Part shown: piece after piece, positions 7,920-16,874 of the stretch
Position numbering within the stretch: the stretch's first letter is position 1
Layout of the letters: each line of letters begins with the position of its first letter
The notes under the pieces: model-generated
What the model was told of the DNA's origin: nothing
The model's input: the letters and a program-made list of their open reading frames with translations, nothing else
Database searches by the model: none
Translations under genes and position numbers: made by a program
NCBI GenBank assembly: GCA_041530395.1
Contig: CP136945.1
Coordinates: forward strand, 186,001 to 250,000
DNA from: Thermosynechococcaceae cyanobacterium Okahandja
GTDB taxonomy: Bacteria > Cyanobacteriota > Cyanobacteriia > Thermosynechococcales > Thermosynechococcaceae
DNA length: 64,000 nt
Direction of reading: 5' to 3'

Positions 7920-10703
7920 CTAGACCGACTCTGAGGAGGAAACCTCCGGTGGTGGTGCCACTTGGGGTTGGAACTGGAACAGGGAATAGACCACATTGCG
8001 GCGGATCATAATCATCATATCGAGGAATAGCTCGTAGCCTTCCCGCTTGTACTCAACAAGGGGATCCTCTTGGCCGTAGCCCCGCAGCCCCACCGACTCC
8101 CGCAGGGCATCCATCTGTTGCAGGTGCTCGCGCCAAAGCATATCAATTTGCTGCAAAATAAAGAACCGCTCCGCCTGCCGCATTAACCCCGCCTGTAGGC
8201 GATCGATTTCGGCTTCTTTTTGTTCGTAAGCCGTGCGCACTTGCTCGTGCAAAAAGGCTTGCATTTCCGGCACACTCAGGTGGGCAAGGTGCTCCGGTCG
8301 CAGATCCGCCAGTAAATAGACAAATTCCTGTACTTTGCTCACCAAGCCCTCTAAATCCCACTCCTCTGAGGGCAGATCCGGGTTGACGTAGGCGGCAATA
8401 ATGTCGTCCATGGTTTTTTCGGCGTACTCGAGTACCCGATCCTTGAGATCCTCGCCCTCTAAGACCCGCCGCCGCTCCGCATAAATTGCCCGCCGCTGGT
8501 TATTCATGACTTCGTCGTACTCGAACACCTGTTTGCGGATGTCGTAGTAGTAGGTCTCCACTTTGCGCTGGGCATTTTCGAGGCTGCGGGTCAGCAATCC
8601 GGACTCGATGGGCATATCTTCATCCACCCGCAGGGCGTTCATAATACTGGCGACGCGATCGCCACCAAAGATACGCAGCAGATTATCTTCCAAACTTAGG
8701 AAAAAGCGGGTTGACCCCGGATCCCCTTGGCGACCGGCGCGCCCCCGCAACTGGTTATCAATCCGCCGCGACTCGTGCCGCTCGGTACCAATCACATGCA
8801 GACCCCCTAGCTCGACCACCTCCTCGTGTTCTTTTTTGGTAACCACTTCGTACTCTTCGCGGATGCGATTAAAGGCATTGCGCAGCGCCTGAATCACCGG
8901 ATCATCGGTGGGGGCCTTTTCGGAGGCGATCGCCAGCATATCTTCCGCCTGTAATTCCGGAATACTGCGCTCGCCGTAGGTTTTCACGGCAACATCCACC
9001 GCATGACGCAGGAGCTTTTCGGCCTCTTTGCTAATCTCGCAGGGGAACAAACTGGCGGACACCTTCCAGTTTTTAGGCGCGGCTTGGCCAAACCCTTGAC
9101 CCCCTTGGCGGTCTTGCATTAACCCCAACAGCATCATTGGGTCATCGCTGGGGGGCATGACAATGCGGGGCATAAAGTATTCCCGCACCTTCAGCCGTGC
9201 CATATAGTCGGCATTCCCACCAAGGATAATATCGGTACCGCGACCGGCCATGTTGGTGGAAATGGTTACCGCCCCCTTGCGGCCCGCCTGCGCCACAATC
9301 TCCGACTCCCGCTCCACATTTTCGGGCTTGGCATTCAGGAGGTTATGGGGAATTTCTAGCTCCCGCAACAACTGGGAGAGAATTTCGGATTTTTCAACGC
9401 TGGTGGTACCCACCAATACCGGGCGACCTTGGGCATGGATTTCAGCGCACTCGGAGGCCACCGCAAACCATTTGCCGCGCTCGGTTTTATAGACCACATC
9501 GGACAAATCGCGCCGCCGACTGGGGCGGTTGGTGGGAACTACTGTGACCTCAAGCTTATAGATTTTTTCAAACTCGGCCTCTTCCGTTTTAGCGGTGCCG
9601 GTCATCCCCGCCAATTTGGGGTACAGCAAAAATAAATTCTGATAGGTAATCGTGGCAAGGGTTTGGGACTCATTTTGAATATCTAGCCCCTCTTTGGCCT
9701 CAATGGCTTGATGCAGGCCATCACTCCAGCGGCGACCCACCATGACCCGCCCGGTAAACTCATCCACAATCACCACTTCGCCGTTGCGGACAATATAGTT
9801 GACATCCTTCTGGAACAGTTCCTTGGCTTTAATGGCATTAAAAATATAGTGTGCCCACGGATCCTGCGGGTCGTAGAGGTCTTCTACCCCCAGTAATTTT
9901 TCTGCTTCAATAAAGCCTTCATCCGTCATCAGGACGTTGCGGGCTTTTTCGTCCACCTCGTAGTGTTCTTCTTTTTTGAGGCGGCGGGCAATCTCGGCGG
10001 CCTTAAGGTACTTCTCGGTGGGGCGCTCCACTTGGCCAGAAATAATGAGCGGGGTGCGGGCTTCGTCAATCAGCACCGAATCCACTTCGTCAATGACACA
10101 GTAGTTAAAGGGGCGCTGCACCACCTCCGCCATCGAGGTGGCCATGTTATCCCGCAGGTAATCGAAGCCAATTTCACTGTTGGTGGCGTAGGTAATGTCG
10201 CAGGCATAGCTTTTTTGCCGCTCTTGGGGGGCCATTTGCTGCTGAATGAGTCCTACGCTCAGACCCAAGAACCGATGCACCTGCCCCATCCACTCGGCAT
10301 CGCGCCGGGCTAGGTAATCGTTCACCGTAACAATGTGCACCCCCTTACCGGTTAAGGCATTGAGGTAAGCGGGCAGGGTGGCCACAAGGGTTTTACCTTC
10401 CCCCGTTTTCATTTCGGCAATTTGGCCATCGTGGAGGATCATGCCGCCAATCAGCTGCACATCAAAGTGCCGCATCCCCAGCACCCGCCGTGAGGCCTCC
10501 CGCACGACGGCAAAGGCTTCCGGCAACAGGTCGTCAAGGGTTTCACCGTTCTCCAGCCGCTGCTTAAATTCGCCAGTCTTTGCCTGTAATTCGCTATCGC
10601 TTAGGGGCTGAACTTGCTCCTCCAGCAGGTTGATCTCGACCACAAGGGGCTGATACTTTTTAACCTTGCGCTGATTGGGATCGCCAAATAGGGCTTTCAG
10701 CAT
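7920..10703 (-). CDS. secA: Preprotein translocase motor SecA
   Basis: Encodes 927 residues, the ATPase that drives unfolded proteins through SecYEG into or across the cytoplasmic and thylakoid membranes. Visible hallmarks are Walker A ([13 protein letters not shown], about residues 100-112), Walker B with its flanks ([19 protein letters not shown]), [14 protein letters not shown], and [15 protein letters not shown] of the second helicase domain. There is a cyanobacterial-type insertion rich in Q and G near residue 540. The C-terminal zinc motif found in enterobacterial SecA is absent, as usual in cyanobacteria. I place the start at the ATG complementary to 10701-10703 ([10 protein letters not shown]); a TTG 21 bases upstream is in frame but would add an unusual tail. 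It leads a leftward group with the GNAT gene and perhaps ribBA. Confidence 0.97.
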   Translation of the reverse strand: MLKALFGDPNQRKVKKYQPLVVEINLLEEQVQPLSDSELQAKTGEFKQRLENGETLDDLLPEAFAVVREASRRVLGMRHFDVQLIGGMILHDGQIAEMKTGEGKTLVATLPAYLNALTGKGVHIVTVNDYLARRDAEWMGQVHRFLGLSVGLIQQQMAPQERQKSYACDITYATNSEIGFDYLRDNMATSMAEVVQRPFNYCVIDEVDSVLIDEARTPLIISGQVERPTEKYLKAAEIARRLKKEEHYEVDEKARNVLMTDEGFIEAEKLLGVEDLYDPQDPWAHYIFNAIKAKELFQKDVNYIVRNGEVVIVDEFTGRVMVGRRWSDGLHQAIEAKEGLDIQNESQTLATITYQNLFLLYPKLAGMTGTAKTEEAEFEKIYKLEVTVVPTNRPSRRRDLSDVVYKTERGKWFAVASECAEIHAQGRPVLVGTTSVEKSEILSQLLRELEIPHNLLNAKPENVERESEIVAQAGRKGAVTISTNMAGRGTDIILGGNADYMARLKVREYFMPRIVMPPSDDPMMLLGLMQDRQGGQGFGQAAPKNWKVSASLFPCEISKEAEKLLRHAVDVAVKTYGERSIPELQAEDMLAIASEKAPTDDPVIQALRNAFNRIREEYEVVTKKEHEEVVELGGLHVIGTERHESRRIDNQLRGRAGRQGDPGSTRFFLSLEDNLLRIFGGDRVASIMNALRVDEDMPIESGLLTRSLENAQRKVETYYYDIRKQVFEYDEVMNNQRRAIYAERRRVLEGEDLKDRVLEYAEKTMDDIIAAYVNPDLPSEEWDLEGLVSKVQEFVYLLADLRPEHLAHLSVPEMQAFLHEQVRTAYEQKEAEIDRLQAGLMRQAERFFILQQIDMLWREHLQQMDALRESVGLRGYGQEDPLVEYKREGYELFLDMMIMIRRNVVYSLFQFQPQVAPPPEVSSSESV

Positions 10704-10769
10704 GCGACGGGCACCATGATCCAAAGCTATACACTATACATCCTATAGCAACTGCCAGCGCCGCTGCCC

Positions 10770-11057
10770 CTAAACATACTGGCTAATGTCCTCGCGGCAC
10801 ACCTCGCTCAGGTAGGTTAAGGCACGCAACCGCAGCGTCATAATCTCTTCGTAAAAGGGGTTGAGTTTACACAGGGGCGGAATGGTGATGAGGGACCGAC
10901 CAAACAGGGAAATCGTCCGGGCAAAGGGACACTGCGCCGGTACCCAGCGGCAAATCCGGTGGGCGATCGCGGGCGTTTCTATTGGTCGTGTCAGTAGCCA
11001 GTGCCGTACTTTTGCGATCATGGCGGAGTCGTTGAGTGGCGTTACTGCTGAATCCAT
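10770..11057 (-). CDS. Mo-dependent nitrogenase C-terminal family protein (solo domain)
   Basis: Encodes 95 residues. The body reads IAHRICRWVPAQCPFARTI, then LFGRSLITIPPLCKLNPFYE and LRALTYLSEVCREDI, which matches the small cyanobacterial family Mo-nitro_C (PF06967), named after a region of a nitrogenase-related protein. No nif genes are visible here and the name says little about function. Conserved cysteines (ICR, QCPF, LCKL, VCRE) could bind metal, but that is inference. The ATG at 11057 follows an in-frame GTG at 11060. It lies upstream of secA on the same strand, 66 bases away. Confidence 0.75.
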   Translation of the reverse strand: MDSAVTPLNDSAMIAKVRHWLLTRPIETPAIAHRICRWVPAQCPFARTISLFGRSLITIPPLCKLNPFYEEIMTLRLRALTYLSEVCREDISQYV

Positions 11058-11244
11058 CACTGTTGCTATCCCTAAGTACTCCCGACACTTTCACGGTAAA
11101 CATAATTAAAGCAAATATCAACATTAATTTAATATAAAAAATTTTTATCACTCATAAGGGGCATTAAACCATGAGCGGGGCGATCGCGATCCATCGTGAA
11201 GCACAATAGCTTGCAGCAAACGTCCCGTCATGAGTCGATAGAGA

Positions 11245-12417
11245 GTGATTCCGCCCGCCTTTGCTTGGTTAAACCCAGCGCTTGATGCCCTACAGCGCGC
11301 CCACTGGTGGCGCGAGCCAACCGTGAGTAGTGCCCCTGCCGCCGTGGTGACGCTAGGGGAGGCTTCCCAGCCCCTGATTAACTTTTGCAGTAACGATTAC
11401 TTGGGCTTGGCCACCCATCCTGCCGTCAAGGCGGCTGCCATTGAAGCTATTGAAACGTGGGGTACGGGGGCAACCGGATCTCGCCTCCTGAGTGGCCAGC
11501 GACCCCTGCACGCAGAACTCGAGGGGGCGATCGCCCGCTGGAAAGGCACCGAGGCTGCCCTTGTCTTTAGCTCCGGCACTGCCGCCAATATCGGTACCAT
11601 TGCCGCCTTAGTCGATCAACGGGATCTAATCCTAGGGGATGCTTACAATCATGCCTGCCTCAAAAAGGGGGCACGCTTAAGCCACGCCACCTACTACGAG
11701 TATGGCCACAACGATGTGACGCAGTTGCAGCACTACCTAAAACAACACCGCTGGCAGCATCGCCGGTGTCTCATTCTCACGGACGGGGTTTTTAGCATGG
11801 ATGGAGACGTTGCGCCCGTATCAGCCATTGTGCAGTTGGCGGCAGAGTTTACTGCCATGGTGCTAGTGGACGATGCCCACGGCACGGGTGTGTTAGGCGC
11901 AACCGGAGCAGGTACCCTCGAAGCCCTCGGGCAACTCACCGCTGCGGTGATTCAAATGGGCACCCTCAGTAAAGCCCTAGGGAGTTTAGGGGGCTATATT
12001 GCTGGTCATCAGGCGTTAATAACCTACTTACGCCATCGTGCCAGCACATGGGTCTATAGTACGGGACTCTCCCCAGCGGATGCCGCCGCGGCCTTAGCGG
12101 CTATCCAGATTCTCCAATCAGAGCCGCACCGTCGCCAAACCCTTCAGGAGCGTATCCAACAGTTCGCCACTGGTCTAGCCAAGGCAGGAGTTCCCCTATT
12201 GCCCCGCTCCCTCCCCACACCGATTTTTTGTATTCCCGCCCCGGATACCACCACCGTCCAACACTGGGGACAACAGTTACAGGCTCAGGGCTGTTGGGTG
12301 GCCACTGTGCGCCCGCCCACTGTTCCCTACAGTCGGCTACGGATAACCCTGCGCGCCGATCATACCCCCGAGCACATTGAGCACTTACTGGGTGCCTTGC
12401 TTGCTCTGGCACGGTAA
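11245..12417 (+). CDS. bioF: 8-amino-7-oxononanoate synthase BioF
   Basis: Encodes 390 residues of the alpha-oxoamine synthase family. The enzyme condenses pimeloyl-ACP (or -CoA) with alanine in biotin synthesis, using PLP in the cytosol. FCSNDYLGL, GTGATGSRLLSG, VDDAHGTGVLG (the PLP-contacting Asp and His) and TLSKALGSLGG (the PLP lysine) are all present. Related family members (glycine C-acetyltransferase, serine palmitoyltransferase) are alternatives, but length and motifs favour BioF. The start is a GTG at 11245. No other bio gene adjoins it. The next 540 bases hold only remnants. Confidence 0.88.
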   Translation: MIPPAFAWLNPALDALQRAHWWREPTVSSAPAAVVTLGEASQPLINFCSNDYLGLATHPAVKAAAIEAIETWGTGATGSRLLSGQRPLHAELEGAIARWKGTEAALVFSSGTAANIGTIAALVDQRDLILGDAYNHACLKKGARLSHATYYEYGHNDVTQLQHYLKQHRWQHRRCLILTDGVFSMDGDVAPVSAIVQLAAEFTAMVLVDDAHGTGVLGATGAGTLEALGQLTAAVIQMGTLSKALGSLGGYIAGHQALITYLRHRASTWVYSTGLSPADAAAALAAIQILQSEPHRRQTLQERIQQFATGLAKAGVPLLPRSLPTPIFCIPAPDTTTVQHWGQQLQAQGCWVATVRPPTVPYSRLRITLRADHTPEHIEHLLGALLALAR

Positions 12418-12496
12418 CCCTTTGCCAATCGCCCCGCCGAAGTATTGCCTCTTTCCAAGAAATCCGCTAGCGTTGAGGCATCATTTTTTCTTTACC

Positions 12497-12650
12497 TAGT
12501 GACATCCTCCCGCGCTGACCCTACTGGTACAGCGCGGACTTCCCAACCTCACGATTGGACATTCCTGCCCCACGCCACTTATCTAGGTCAGAGACCCCCG
12601 ACAGAACGACTTGACAGGCAGTTTCCCTTCCCCAGAGTCCCTGGGTACTG
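12497..12650 (-). mobile_element. Degenerate right end of an IS200/IS605-type element
   Basis: Read on the minus strand, this stretch ends in a hairpin followed by GGGAGGATGTCA, the classic right-end pattern of IS200/IS605 elements in cyanobacteria. The stem is CCGCGCTG (12510-12517) with CAGCGCGG (12530-12537). The 110 bases on the other side could be the 3' tail of a tnpB gene, but no intact tnpB is present. Such right ends can also produce the guide RNA of TnpB nucleases. No left end or transposase was found, so this is a scar or a MITE-like solo end. Confidence 0.6.
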
Positions 12651-12883
12651 ATCGAATGAGAAATATCAGCATATTATGCACAATTCCCGAGCTTTGGAGG
12701 TGCCGGCAATGCCTGACTTTCACTCTCAATCGGTGGGCTGCGAACCAAGCCTATCCTATCACATTAACCTATAAAGTTCAGTTTGCTGAGGCAAGTGGAA
12801 CCCAAGAATTTGACTACCTAGTTGCTGACGGCAAAGCTCAACTGCTGCGCTTTAACATCAAATCGGAAAAACTAATGGAATAA
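12650..12883 (+). pseudogene. 3' remnant of a truncated gene (DUF4864-like tail)
   Basis: The open frame ending at the TAA of 12881-12883 finishes with YPITLTYKVQFAEASGTQEF, then DYLVADGKAQLLRFNIKSEK. This looks like the last beta-strands of a small secreted DUF4864/NTF2-like protein (..YRL-x-DGKAxLxGYxINS..). The upstream part of the frame is unconvincing and abuts the transposon end, so the 5' part has probably been lost. I see no believable start codon with a ribosome site. It may be a dead gene fragment. Low-level expression from a fused start cannot be ruled out. Confidence 0.45.
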
Positions 12884-12922
12884 AGGGGTGAGTGTCGCTG
12901 CATAAAATAAGCCCCTACAGGG

Positions 12923-12928
12923 TATAAT
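12923..12928 (+). promoter_or_regulatory. Consensus -10 box upstream of murA
   Basis: A perfect TATAAT lies 30 bases before the murA start at 12959. No good -35 is visible (TGCATA at 18 bases spacing is the nearest). It lies 40 bases after the end of the truncated gene, so murA has its own promoter. Confidence 0.55.
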
Positions 12929-12958
12929 CTTCGGGAATTCTTTTGGCTGTGAGAGTAA

Positions 12959-14278
12959 ATGATGCCTACCTCAACTGCGGCACTGCCGACAACCGATCAA
13001 GCACACCTAAAGATTCAAGGGGGGCATCGATTAGCGGGGGAGGTCAACATTAGTGGTGCCAAAAACTCTGCCCTAGTGTTAATGGCCGGTGCACTACTGG
13101 CCGCAGATACAACTATTCTTCGCGCTGTTCCTGATCTGGCGGATATTCGCCGCCTTGAGGAAATTTTGCAAGCCCTTGGTGTGAAGGTGCAGCGGCTCGG
13201 CGCTGAGACCATTGCCATTGATGCCACAGAACTCAACACCAATGATCCTCCCTATCGGTTGGTGAGCCAGCTTCGCGCCAGTTTTTTTACCATTGGTGCA
13301 CTGGTGGCACGCTTGGGGGTTGCGCGGGTGCCCCTGCCGGGGGGCTGTGCCATTGGGGCGCGTCCGGTGGAGTTACACGTGCGCGGTTTGCAGGCCCTTG
13401 GCGCTGAGGTCACCATTGAGCATGGGGTCGTCACTGCCAGTGCCACTAAGCTGAAGGGCACTCGCATCTATCTGGACTATCCGAGTGTGGGTGCCACCGA
13501 GACCTTAATGATGGCGGCTACCTTGGCAGAGGGTGAAACCACGATTGAGAATGCTGCCCAAGAGCCAGAAGTCGTGGATCTGGCGAATTTTTGTAATACG
13601 ATGGGTGCCAAAATTTATGGTGCTGGAACAAACTCGATCACGATTGTCGGGGTCGATCGCCTCCACGGGACTGAGTACGAAATTATCCCCGATCGCATTG
13701 AAGCGGGCACGTTTCTATTAGCCGCGGCAGTGACTCGCTCGGCGATTAGTCTAGCACCCATTATTCCCGCCCATCTTACCCCTGTGGTGGCCAAACTCGA
13801 GGAGATGGGAGCCACGATTGAGTTTCCTCACCCGACCCGCCTGACCTTTACCCCTGCGCAGCGCTACCGCGCAACCGACATTGAAACGCTGCCCTACCCC
13901 GGATTCCCCACGGATATGCAAGCCCTCTTTATGAGTCTGCTGGCCATTAGTGAAGGGAATAGCCTCGTCAGCGAGACCGTCTTTGAAAATCGCTTTGGGC
14001 ATGTTGCCGAGCTAAACCGGATGGGTGCCGATATTCGGATTAAGGGGAATCATGCCGCAGTGCGTGGGGTTCCTTTTCTCTCGGGGGCACCAGTCACCGG
14101 TACCGATTTGCGTGCTACCGCTGCTTTAGTTGTTGCGGGTTTGGCGGCTCAAGGGGAGACGCAAGTGTATGGACTCCACCACTTGGATCGCGGCTACTGG
14201 CAAATTGAAGCTAAGCTCCGCGCCTTGGGCGCAAATTTAGAACGCTTTGTGCCCCTTGCACCCGCGGCTGAATTTTGA
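12959..14278 (+). CDS. murA: UDP-N-acetylglucosamine 1-carboxyvinyltransferase MurA
   Basis: Encodes 439 residues, the first committed enzyme of peptidoglycan synthesis, which adds enolpyruvate from PEP to UDP-GlcNAc in the cytosol. The N-terminal GAKNSAL carries the conserved Lys-Asn. The loop [16 protein letters not shown] contains the active-site cysteine that reacts with PEP and fosfomycin. Later, [14 protein letters not shown] and [11 protein letters not shown] carry the conserved catalytic aspartate region. Two ATGs lie in tandem at 12959 and 12962. No cell wall gene adjoins it, though ftsZ and an LCP gene are elsewhere in the window. The HPt gene begins 52 bases downstream. Confidence 0.95.
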   Translation: MMPTSTAALPTTDQAHLKIQGGHRLAGEVNISGAKNSALVLMAGALLAADTTILRAVPDLADIRRLEEILQALGVKVQRLGAETIAIDATELNTNDPPYRLVSQLRASFFTIGALVARLGVARVPLPGGCAIGARPVELHVRGLQALGAEVTIEHGVVTASATKLKGTRIYLDYPSVGATETLMMAATLAEGETTIENAAQEPEVVDLANFCNTMGAKIYGAGTNSITIVGVDRLHGTEYEIIPDRIEAGTFLLAAAVTRSAISLAPIIPAHLTPVVAKLEEMGATIEFPHPTRLTFTPAQRYRATDIETLPYPGFPTDMQALFMSLLAISEGNSLVSETVFENRFGHVAELNRMGADIRIKGNHAAVRGVPFLSGAPVTGTDLRATAALVVAGLAAQGETQVYGLHHLDRGYWQIEAKLRALGANLERFVPLAPAAEF

Positions 14279-14330
14279 TGGCGCTGTTCGTTACAATGAT
14301 CTCGAATTGCCCTGTTTGGAATCTGGATGA

Positions 14331-14651
14331 ATGGCATCACTGATTGATTGGGAGTATTTGGCTGCCCTCTCAGGGGGCGATCGCGAGTTTGAGCAGGAAT
14401 TGTTGCAAACGTTTATTGATGATGCCCAACTCCGCCTCAACTCGTTGATGGCTGCCGTAGCCAGTGAAAATCTAGAGCAGATTAAGCGGGATGCTCACCA
14501 TTTGAAAGGATCGAGCGGCAATGTGGGGATCACTGCCATGCAAACCGTGGCGGCTGAATTGGAGCAACAGACCAACTTGGCGGCGGCGCAGCCCCTCGTT
14601 GAAAAGCTGCACCAACTTTACAGCTCTGTCACCAGTGAAGTGGCGGTCTAG
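14331..14651 (+). CDS. Stand-alone histidine phosphotransfer (HPt) protein
   Basis: Encodes 106 residues that form a single HPt four-helix domain. The phospho-accepting histidine sits in RDAHHLKGSSGNVG (the H-x-L-K-G motif) near residue 58. Preceding helices start with DREFEQELLQTFI. HPt proteins relay phosphate between a hybrid histidine kinase and a response regulator. No kinase or regulator is adjacent; the hybrid CheA is about 39 kb away, so the partners are unknown. A TACAAT at 14292-14297 may be its -10. The DUF1995 gene follows after 5 bases, so the two are probably co-transcribed. Confidence 0.85.
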   Translation: MASLIDWEYLAALSGGDREFEQELLQTFIDDAQLRLNSLMAAVASENLEQIKRDAHHLKGSSGNVGITAMQTVAAELEQQTNLAAAQPLVEKLHQLYSSVTSEVAV

Positions 14652-14656
14652 GCACG

Positions 14657-15355
14657 ATGGTGTTAAGTCCCCCCGATAGTTTGGCTGCTGCGATTGCCCA
14701 AGCCCAAGAGGCTACTCGCTGCGCCCTGACGGACGGCAAAAACCGCCTGCAGGTGGAGGTATTATTGCCGGATGTTAAACCGATGGCGCTGGCTCACGAT
14801 TACTTACCGCTTTTTAGCGACCTCGGGGCAGACCTGAAAGTATTCTTTGCGGATGCCGGGGCGGCTGCCTTGGCGCGGCGGGAGTGGGACAACCCCATCT
14901 TCAGTGTGCGGGGGGTGAGTGAACTGCTCACGCCCATTACCCCTAGCGATCGCGCCGTGGTGATTGTGGCGGCCACACCGGTTGAAGTCACGGCAATTGA
15001 GCAAATGTGCCTAACGGCGGGCGATCGCCCCTTTATTTTGCTGAATCCCAAGTTGCAGGATGTGGCGGTGGTGGGCATTGGCTATGCGGGACGGCAACTG
15101 CGGGAACGCTTTTTGAATACGCTGGAGGTTTGCTACTATTTGCGTCCCCTCGCCGAAGAGATTATTCTCTGGCGGTGTTATCCTCAGCCATGGCAGATTT
15201 GGCAGTACGCTACTGGGGAACCCACCTGCCTCGCCGAGTTTGACCAGCGCCCCAGTGGTGAGGCCATTGAACGCGCCCTCGCACCGGAAACCGGTCGCTC
15301 GGGTGAGGGGTTCTTCAGTCGCTTGGGGCGGTTTTTACGGGCACTGCAAAACTAA
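14657..15355 (+). CDS. DUF1995 family protein
   Basis: Encodes 232 residues of a family found in cyanobacteria and plastids. Visible features are an N-terminal helix (PPDSLAAAIAQAQEAT), a Rossmann-like middle with VVIVAATPVEVTAIEQM and FILLNPKLQDV, then a family-typical C-terminal part around YYLRPLAEEIILWRCYPQPW. The plant homologue LPA3 helps accumulate photosystem II, so a role in thylakoid protein assembly is possible. I infer that only from homology at family level. The gene starts 5 bases after the HPt gene and overlaps the convergent cobyrinate synthase gene by 4 bases. Confidence 0.75.
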   Translation: MVLSPPDSLAAAIAQAQEATRCALTDGKNRLQVEVLLPDVKPMALAHDYLPLFSDLGADLKVFFADAGAAALARREWDNPIFSVRGVSELLTPITPSDRAVVIVAATPVEVTAIEQMCLTAGDRPFILLNPKLQDVAVVGIGYAGRQLRERFLNTLEVCYYLRPLAEEIILWRCYPQPWQIWQYATGEPTCLAEFDQRPSGEAIERALAPETGRSGEGFFSRLGRFLRALQN

Positions 15356-16704
15356 GGGTGCAGGGACAAAGAGCTAGCATAGGCGGCGGCACGCTGCAAA
15401 AATTTTACGGCCAGTTCTGGGTGGCCGCCCCAGTGCAGGTGGAGATAGCTGGCATGGAGGCGATCGCTGCCCCAGCCTTCCGGTTGGCCATTCAGGTGCC
15501 ACAGGGGGGATGCGGGGGAGGGGGTCACCGCAGAGTAGTGAAATTCATGCCCCCATACCTGTTGCCCATGGTCAACGCAGAGGGTCGGGTGCTGTGCCGT
15601 GGGGTGGCGATACCCCAGCGTGAGGCGATCGCCCATGCGCGCCAGCGTTGGCAGATGACCCACAAGGGGATACGTGGTACCCTCTTGGGTTTGAATGCCT
15701 TGGGATAAGTACATCAGGCCGCCACATTCGGCATAGACGGGTAAGCCGCGCTGAAGCGCCTGCCGCAGGGAGTCTAAAAAGGTGTGATTGGCAGACAATT
15801 CGGCGGCAAACACCTCGGGAAAGCCCCCGCCCAAAAGCAGGCCGTTCAGGTTAGCGCTCAGGCAGGCATCCCGCAGCGGTGACACAGGGATCAGGGTGGC
15901 ACCCAGAGCCTTCAGCAGATCAAGGGCATCCGCGTAATAGAAATGAAAGGCAGCATCTTGGGCAATCCCGATAGGGAGGGGAGAGGGAAGAGGCATGAGG
16001 GAAGAGGGAAGAGGCATGAAGGAAGAAGGAAGAGGCGTGAGGAGAGGAGTGAGTTGTGCCCAGTTAAAGGACTCATTTCCAATACGGGCAAGATGATCCC
16101 GGAGGGCTGCAATGTCTCTGGATTCCTGGGGGGGAACTAAGCCCAAGTGGCGGCTAGGTAGCGCCAGTAACTGATCGCGGTAGAGAACCCCCAGAATCGG
16201 TACCCCAAGGGGGGCAAGGGCCTCTTCGAGAATTTGACGGTGGCGATCGCTCCCCACCCGATTGAGCACCACTCCGGCAATGTGTAAGGCGGGATTGTAG
16301 TGGCAGAACCCATAGACGAGCGCCGCTACCGAGGCCGCTTGTTTCTGGACATCTAGAACCAGCAGGATGGGAGCATTCAGTAACTGGGCAATGGCGGCGG
16401 TGCTGCCCTCATGGGTGCCCCCCCGACCATCAAACAGCCCCATCACCCCTTCAATTAAAACGCCATCGGCCTCACGACCGTAGTAGCCGACGCAGGCGCG
16501 CACATAAGCCGCACTGGTGAGAATGGGGTCAAGGTTGCGGCAGGGACGACCGCTAATGGCGGTATGAAAGAGGGGATCAATATAGTCCGGCCCCACTTTG
16601 AAGGTTTGTACCCGCTGCCCCCGCGCCGTCAGGGCGGCATTTAAGGCAAGGGCAACCGTTGTTTTGCCCACACCGCTGCGATCGCCCGCAATCACTAAGG
16701 CCAT
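15352..16704 (-). CDS. cbiA: Cobyrinate a,c-diamide synthase (CbiA/CobB)
   Basis: Encodes 450 residues that amidate the a and c carboxylates of cobyrinate in B12 synthesis, using ATP and glutamine. The N-terminal domain has the P-loop GDRSGVGKTTVALAL and KVGPDYIDP. The C-terminal class I glutaminase domain has the nucleophile in YAECGGLMYL and a late His in the HEFHYS segment. Between the domains a proline/serine/leucine repeat (see 15978-16040) lengthens the linker. The start is the ATG complementary to 16702-16704. The gene stands alone with no other cob gene nearby, as is common in cyanobacteria. Confidence 0.9.
   Translation of the reverse strand: MALVIAGDRSGVGKTTVALALNAALTARGQRVQTFKVGPDYIDPLFHTAISGRPCRNLDPILTSAAYVRACVGYYGREADGVLIEGVMGLFDGRGGTHEGSTAAIAQLLNAPILLVLDVQKQAASVAALVYGFCHYNPALHIAGVVLNRVGSDRHRQILEEALAPLGVPILGVLYRDQLLALPSRHLGLVPPQESRDIAALRDHLARIGNESFNWAQLTPLLTPLPSSFMPLPSSLMPLPSPLPIGIAQDAAFHFYYADALDLLKALGATLIPVSPLRDACLSANLNGLLLGGGFPEVFAAELSANHTFLDSLRQALQRGLPVYAECGGLMYLSQGIQTQEGTTYPLVGHLPTLARMGDRLTLGYRHPTAQHPTLCVDHGQQVWGHEFHYSAVTPSPASPLWHLNGQPEGWGSDRLHASYLHLHWGGHPELAVKFLQRAAAYASSLSLHP
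15978..16040 (-). repeat. Three 21-bp tandem repeats inside the cbiA gene
   Basis: Three consecutive 21-base units (15978-15998, 15999-16019, 16020-16040) differ at only a few positions; the second is GGGAAGAGGGAAGAGGCATG plus A. Because 21 is a multiple of three the gene stays in frame and the protein gains heptads such as SSLMPLP. The unit is itself built from GGAAGAG. It falls in the linker between the ATPase and glutaminase domains. Confidence 0.85.
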
Positions 16705-16874
16705 TCCTAATTACATCCCCCCGAAAAAATCTATTCATCCGGCCAAGCCACCGCCATCATTGCCAATACGGCCAGTTTGCCCTATTCTTCAACCCCCATT
16801 ATGGCCGGAGAGAGACCCCAGCCCCTTGTAAGATGGGAGATTAAGTGTGCAGTTAAGGATTGGGGCAAAAGCCT

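Noticed and set aside
10770-11057. Evidence for nitrogen fixation
   Set aside because: The family name alone is not evidence; no nifHDK or accessory gene occurs in the window.
11100-11160. A/T palindrome ATAAAAAATTTTTAT as a terminator
   Set aside because: It lies upstream of the genes on both sides, so no transcript would end there; it is probably promoter A/T-rich DNA.
12445-12651. A 68-codon plus-strand open frame over the transposon end
   Set aside because: It runs through the IS605 hairpin, has a composition unlike a protein and no ribosome site; the opposite strand holds the recognisable end.
15978-16040. Possible CRISPR-like array
   Set aside because: The three 21-base units are contiguous without spacers and lie in frame inside a gene; no cas gene is near.
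16860-16874. TTG start five codons upstream for the phosphoketolase-like gene
   Set aside because: The ATG at 16875 fits better and the extra residues have no family support.
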